Assembly (NCBI GenBank): GCA_050256135.1
Contig: JBFWIF010000001.1
Span: forward strand, 62,001-126,000
Length of the DNA stretch: 64,000 bases
Origin: RZYP01 sp050256135
Lineage (GTDB): Bacteria > Bacillota > Negativicutes > Acidaminococcales > Acidaminococcaceae
Direction of reading: 5' to 3'
This document shows, one piece after another, positions 61,051 through 64,000 of the stretch; position 1 is the first letter of the stretch, and each line of letters starts with the position of its first letter. A program made the position numbers and the translations under genes. The notes under the pieces are model-generated. The model did not search any database and was not told the DNA's origin. It saw nothing but the letters and a program-made list of their open reading frames with translations.

Positions 61051-61572
61051 ATGAGTGAGGTTGATCAAGATTTGAGCAAGTTGGTAAGTGATTATGCAAT
61101 CGAAAATTTTAAACACGGTCTTAATTGTGCGGAAAGCGTTTTTGAAGCTTTGATTCGGGCCGGTGTTTTAAAAATCAACAAGGATGCCGTAGGTATGTGT
61201 ACAGGGTTTGGCGGCGGCATAGGTCTTTATGGTGCCACTTGCGGTGCACTTTCTGCAGCAGTTATGGCTAATAGCGCTGTCTATGGCCGTAAGGAACCTT
61301 ATGCTGTAGATGCTGCTGTACGAGGCTCAGAAATTGCCGATAAATACTACAGGCGTTATAATGCTTTGGTTCGTGAATTTGTGGAAAGAAATGGCTGTTC
61401 TTCCTGTGAAGGCATCAGCAGCAAATATGATGATTGGGAAGGCAAAGACAGAAAAATTTATTGTATGAAGATGATTGGTGAGACTGCGGCACTTGCTTAT
61501 AAATATTTGCAGATGCCGCAGGAGGAAGCTTTCAGCCTACCTTATGGTAAGAATATGAGGGATATGAAATAA
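61051..61572 (+). CDS. C_GCAxxG_C_C family protein
   Basis: 173 residues with the defining cysteines in HGLNCAESV and GATCGALSAAVMA, and a later NGCSSCEGI and IYCMKM. The glycine-rich GFGGGIGLYG between them is typical. Such proteins, common in anaerobes and often near redox genes, have no proven function, but the cysteine pattern suggests a metal or redox centre. GAAAGGGG precedes the ATG. Confidence 0.87.
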   Translation: MSEVDQDLSKLVSDYAIENFKHGLNCAESVFEALIRAGVLKINKDAVGMCTGFGGGIGLYGATCGALSAAVMANSAVYGRKEPYAVDAAVRGSEIADKYYRRYNALVREFVERNGCSSCEGISSKYDDWEGKDRKIYCMKMIGETAALAYKYLQMPQEEAFSLPYGKNMRDMK

Positions 61573-61620
61573 AGGCTTAGCATCAAATAAGAATGAATTT
61601 AAACTAAAGTGAAATTAAAA

Positions 61621-61666
61621 AATAATATAACCGTTATTGACATATGTCAATAACGGTTATATTATT
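61621..61666. promoter_or_regulatory. 46-bp perfect palindrome
   Basis: Positions 61621-61666 read identically on both strands, centred on CATATG. The core TTGACATATGTCAA fits the TTGA-N6-TCAA half-site rule of Crp/Fnr regulators, and the outer arms are AATAATATAACCG and its complement. It lies about 60 bp before the DUF134 gene. It may be an operator, a terminator for the upstream gene or both. Confidence 0.6.
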
Positions 61667-61725
61667 ATACGTAATAAATAGTAAAAACCGTGAAAACACA
61701 AGAAGCGAAAAGGAGATGATACATA

Positions 61726-62145
61726 TTGGTTAGACCACGAAAGTGCAGAAGGGTATGCGGTTTGCCAGGAATCAATAACTTTGGACCGTTAGATGCTGAG
61801 AAAAGAGAAATGCAGATTGTTATTATGACAGTTGAAGAATATGAAGCTATCAGATTGATTGACATGGAAGGCAAAACTCAGCAGGAATGTGCAGAAGTCA
61901 TGAGTGTAGCAAGGACAACTGTACAAAGTATCTATGACAGTGCCAGAAAGAAGCTTGCTGATGCCTTGGTAAACGGAAAGCAACTTCGTATTGAAGGCGG
62001 CAATTATGAATTATGCGGCGGTCGTCATGCTAATTGTAATCATTGGCAGGAATGCCCCAAAAAGATCAACGGTTGTGAGGCAAGAAGATGTCAAAGGAGA
62101 AATAAAGGAGGTCAGGAAGATGAAAATTGCGATACCGGTAAATGA
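61726..62145 (+). CDS. DUF134 family DNA-binding protein
   Basis: 139 residues. The N-terminus RPRKCRRVCGLPGINNFGP and the sigma-like helix-turn-helix (KTQQECAEVMSVARTTVQSI) define DUF134, followed by a Cys-rich tail (LCGGRHANCNHWQECPKKINGC). TTG start with AGGAG about ten bases upstream. It probably regulates the genes behind it, which code for iron-sulfur ATPases. Confidence 0.87.
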   Translation: MVRPRKCRRVCGLPGINNFGPLDAEKREMQIVIMTVEEYEAIRLIDMEGKTQQECAEVMSVARTTVQSIYDSARKKLADALVNGKQLRIEGGNYELCGGRHANCNHWQECPKKINGCEARRCQRRNKGGQEDENCDTGK

Positions 62146-62482
62146 TGATAGAGTTACAGTATGTGTTTCTTTTGGCAGGACAGCGCTATTCCTGTTATTA
62201 GATACGTTAACAGGTGCAAAAGAGTATCTGGATAACAGTGCTGTTGCCAGTCAAGGTGGCGCAGGCATAAAGGCAGCACAAATTCTTGTGGATCACGAAA
62301 TTAAAGTTTTGCTTACTCCACGGTGCGGCGAGAATGCTGCTGCGGTTCTCAAAGCAGCAGATATTGAGTTGTATAAAACAAGCGGCGACTCGGTGGAGGA
62401 AAATTTAAGAGCTTTTAAAGCCGGGGAATTGCCGAAACTGAACGACATTCATCCTGGATTCCACAATCATGGAGGAAAGTAA
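62120..62482 (+). CDS. NifX/NifB-C-terminal-like (dinitrogenase iron-molybdenum cofactor) protein
   Basis: 120 residues in the NifX-like fold: KIAIPVNDDRVTVCVSFGRT, then ASQGGAGIKAAQILVDHEIK and LTPRCGENAAAVLKAADIEL. In non-nitrogen-fixing anaerobes these accompany MRP-type ATPases. ATG at 62120 has AAGGAGGT upstream; a longer reading from 61991 overlaps DUF134 and is rejected. It overlaps the DUF134 stop by 26 bp. Confidence 0.88.
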   Translation: MKIAIPVNDDRVTVCVSFGRTALFLLLDTLTGAKEYLDNSAVASQGGAGIKAAQILVDHEIKVLLTPRCGENAAAVLKAADIELYKTSGDSVEENLRAFKAGELPKLNDIHPGFHNHGGK

Positions 62483-62483
62483 A

Positions 62484-63335
62484 ATGAAGATAGCGGTATT
62501 GAGCGGTAAGGGCGGTACCGGTAAAACCTTGGTTTCGGTGAACCTTGCCGTAACTGCAGTTGATGCTGCTTATGTTGACTGCGATGTTGAGGAACCCAAT
62601 GGTCATCTTTTTCTTAAACCCCAGGAATTGGAAACTACGCAGGTGACGGTACCTGTGCCTGAAGTTGATGAAACTTTGTGCAATGGCTGTCGTGTTTGCG
62701 TGGATCTTTGCAAATTTAACGCCTTGGCGTTTATTAAGAACAAACCGGTTTTATTTCCTGAAGTTTGTCATTCCTGCGGCGGCTGCGTTAAATTATGCCC
62801 TCAGAAAGCAATGACGGAAAAAGCCAAAGAAGTTGGCTGTGCCGAGAAAGGTTTATCAGGAAGCATACGTTTTTATGGAGGAACAATGAAAACGGGTGAA
62901 ACTTCCGGGGTGCCGATTTTGCGGGAACTTTTCCAGATGACCAAAGAGGAAGAAGGACTAAGCATTTTTGATTGTCCTCCGGGCAGTGCTTGTATGGTCA
63001 TGGAGAGCATCAAGGATGCGGATTATTGCATTCTGGTTGCTGAACCTACTATTTTTGGCAGTCATAATCTCAGCCTTGTTCATGAATTGGTGAAGGTTTT
63101 CAAAAAACCTTTTGGAGTAGTGCTTAATAAGTGCACGGAAGGAGAAAACCCATCGGAAACTTTTTGCTTCGAACATGGCATTACTATTCTTGGCAAAATT
63201 CCGTTTGATTACAAACTGGGTGCTTTAAATTCGGAAGGACTCATTGTTGCTGAAGAATTACCAGAGTATAGGGATTTGTTCACACGCCTTCTCGGCAGGG
63301 TCAAAGAGGAGGTGACGCTATGCGGCAATTGTTGA
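62484..63335 (+). CDS. MinD/MRP-type ATPase with inserted ferredoxin domain (first copy)
   Basis: 283 residues. P-loop GKGGTGKT at residues 8-15, then an inserted ferredoxin domain with CNGCRVCVDLC and CHSCGGCVKLCP, then the ATPase switch region (FDCPPGSACMVME). Such proteins are thought to carry or deliver iron-sulfur clusters in anaerobes. ATG at 62484 follows GGAGG. It overlaps the next, related gene by 16 bp. Confidence 0.92.
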   Translation: MKIAVLSGKGGTGKTLVSVNLAVTAVDAAYVDCDVEEPNGHLFLKPQELETTQVTVPVPEVDETLCNGCRVCVDLCKFNALAFIKNKPVLFPEVCHSCGGCVKLCPQKAMTEKAKEVGCAEKGLSGSIRFYGGTMKTGETSGVPILRELFQMTKEEEGLSIFDCPPGSACMVMESIKDADYCILVAEPTIFGSHNLSLVHELVKVFKKPFGVVLNKCTEGENPSETFCFEHGITILGKIPFDYKLGALNSEGLIVAEELPEYRDLFTRLLGRVKEEVTLCGNC

Positions 63336-64000
63336 TTTTGAGCGGTAAGGGCGGTACAGGTAAAACTACTATCGCCAGTGCTTTTATTAAGCTTGCCAAG
63401 GCGAAGGCTTTTGCAGATTGTGACGTGGATGCGCCTAACCTGCATTTAATTATGAACCAGCTGGGCGAGCCTAAGCGCTCTGATTATTACGGCCTTCCTA
63501 AGGCTGTTATTGATGATAATAGTTGTATAGGTTGTGGTTCTTGTTTCGAAAACTGCCGGTTTGAAGCAATTGTGCCGAAGGACGGCAAATATGAAGTTGA
63601 TCATTTTGCCTGTGAAGGCTGCAGTGTTTGTGAGGCTTTGTGCCCAGTAAAGGCAATCAGCATGGTTCCTGCTCTAGCAGGTGAATTGATGCTTTATAAA
63701 GATGCCGAGAACATTTTTTCTACAGCTCAGTTAAAAATGGGCAGCGGGACTTCAGGCATGTTGGTTACCAGCGTTAAAAATCAAATGAAGGATGCGGCTT
63801 ATCCTGATACTGAACTGGCCATTATAGACGGTTCTCCTGGCATTGGCTGTCCGGTTATTGCTTCCATGAGCGGTGTTGATATGGTTCTGATTGTGGCGGA
63901 ACCTTCTGTTTCAGGAATCAGTGATATGGAACGCATAGTTAAAACGGCCCGTCAGTTTGGTGTGAAGATGGCAGTTTGCGTAAATAAGTACGATACAAAT
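63320..64000 (+). CDS. MinD/MRP-type ATPase with inserted ferredoxin domain (second copy, cut by window end)
   Basis: Same architecture as the gene before it: P-loop GKGGTGKTT, ferredoxin motifs CIGCGSCFENC and CEGCSVCEALCP, and the segment IIDGSPGIGCPV. About 227 codons are visible and the frame is still open at 64000. GAGGAGGTG precedes the ATG at 63320. The pair probably works as a heterodimer, judged from the same tandem arrangement in other anaerobes. Confidence 0.9.
   Translation, partial: MRQLLILSGKGGTGKTTIASAFIKLAKAKAFADCDVDAPNLHLIMNQLGEPKRSDYYGLPKAVIDDNSCIGCGSCFENCRFEAIVPKDGKYEVDHFACEGCSVCEALCPVKAISMVPALAGELMLYKDAENIFSTAQLKMGSGTSGMLVTSVKNQMKDAAYPDTELAIIDGSPGIGCPVIASMSGVDMVLIVAEPSVSGISDMERIVKTARQFGVKMAVCVNKYDTN

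Noticed and set aside
61991..62119. Longer N-terminus for the NifX-like protein
   Set aside because: The added 43 codons lie in the DUF134 gene in another frame, while ATG 62120 has a strong ribosome site.

Overview
The window looks like a chromosome segment from an anaerobic, diderm member of the Firmicutes, most likely a Negativicute of the Acidaminococcaceae/Phascolarctobacterium kind. This is inferred from gene content and low-to-moderate GC, not from a marker gene. Gram-positive-style RNA regulation (T-box, cobalamin and ZTP riboswitches) sits beside an outer-membrane-type secretion module (cadherin-like adhesin, type 1 secretion ABC protein, HlyD adaptor). Energy genes are those of a fermenting anaerobe: a complete Rnf complex and a V-type ATPase whose rotor carries the Na+ ligand residues known from Enterococcus hirae.

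Layout. 0.06-7.2 kb: a cobalamin-riboswitch-controlled tetrapyrrole operon (precorrin-2 dehydrogenase, hemA, hemC, cobA-hemD fusion, hemB, hemL) able to make precorrin-2/sirohydrochlorin. 7.3-12.2 kb: an unrecognised protein, two EamA transporters, an AraC regulator with a DUF2000 protein, a 55-residue membrane protein and a DUF1232 protein. 12.28-14.51 kb: tRNA-Gly(CCC) with a duplicated 3' flank bounding an AT-rich island with one family 9 glycosyltransferase. 14.6-16.7 kb: CDP-alcohol phosphatidyltransferase and a CorC/HlyC-type membrane protein. 16.9-21.3 kb: a type 1 secretion locus in which the adhesin has lost its C-terminus and the ABC transporter its N-terminus across one junction at about 18,719-18,726. 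21.5-29.6 kb: AEC transporter, then on the minus strand rnfCDGEAB-apbE-NusG_II-Gx transporter. 29.9-36.1 kb: radical SAM protein, NlpC/P60 hydrolase, an atypical AcoR-like regulator, a PPOX-family protein and trmB, followed by ftsW. 36.1-38.1 kb: a PASTA penicillin-binding protein coupled to ftsW. 38.1-41.3 kb: a dispersed non-coding repeat, then a ZTP riboswitch driving fhs and folD. 41.3-45.9 kb: GNAT, a bactofilin-like/PAP2 fusion, HD protein, cysK, an IscR-type Rrf2 regulator and a hydrophobic protein. 46-49.7 kb: second copy of the repeat, then a tryptophan T-box and an ECF transporter with its own energising module. 49.9-60.9 kb: murI, V-ATPase operon (G/H-I-K-E-C-F-A-B-D) and a LarA-type racemase. 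61-64 kb: C_GCAxxG_C_C protein, a 46-bp perfect palindrome, then DUF134, a NifX-like protein and two ferredoxin-bearing MinD/MRP-type ATPases, the last cut by the window edge.

How it fits together. The Rnf complex and V-ATPase point to sodium-based membrane energetics. One-carbon (fhs/folD), tetrapyrrole and tryptophan-uptake genes are each governed by a dedicated RNA sensor. The points most worth a second look are the deletion-like junction in the type 1 secretion locus, the tRNA-bounded duplication, the two-copy non-coding repeat, the regulator lacking the sigma-54 contact loop, the bactofilin-PAP2 fusion and the 46-bp palindrome. I did not find a clear, wholly new multi-gene system; most genes belong to known families.
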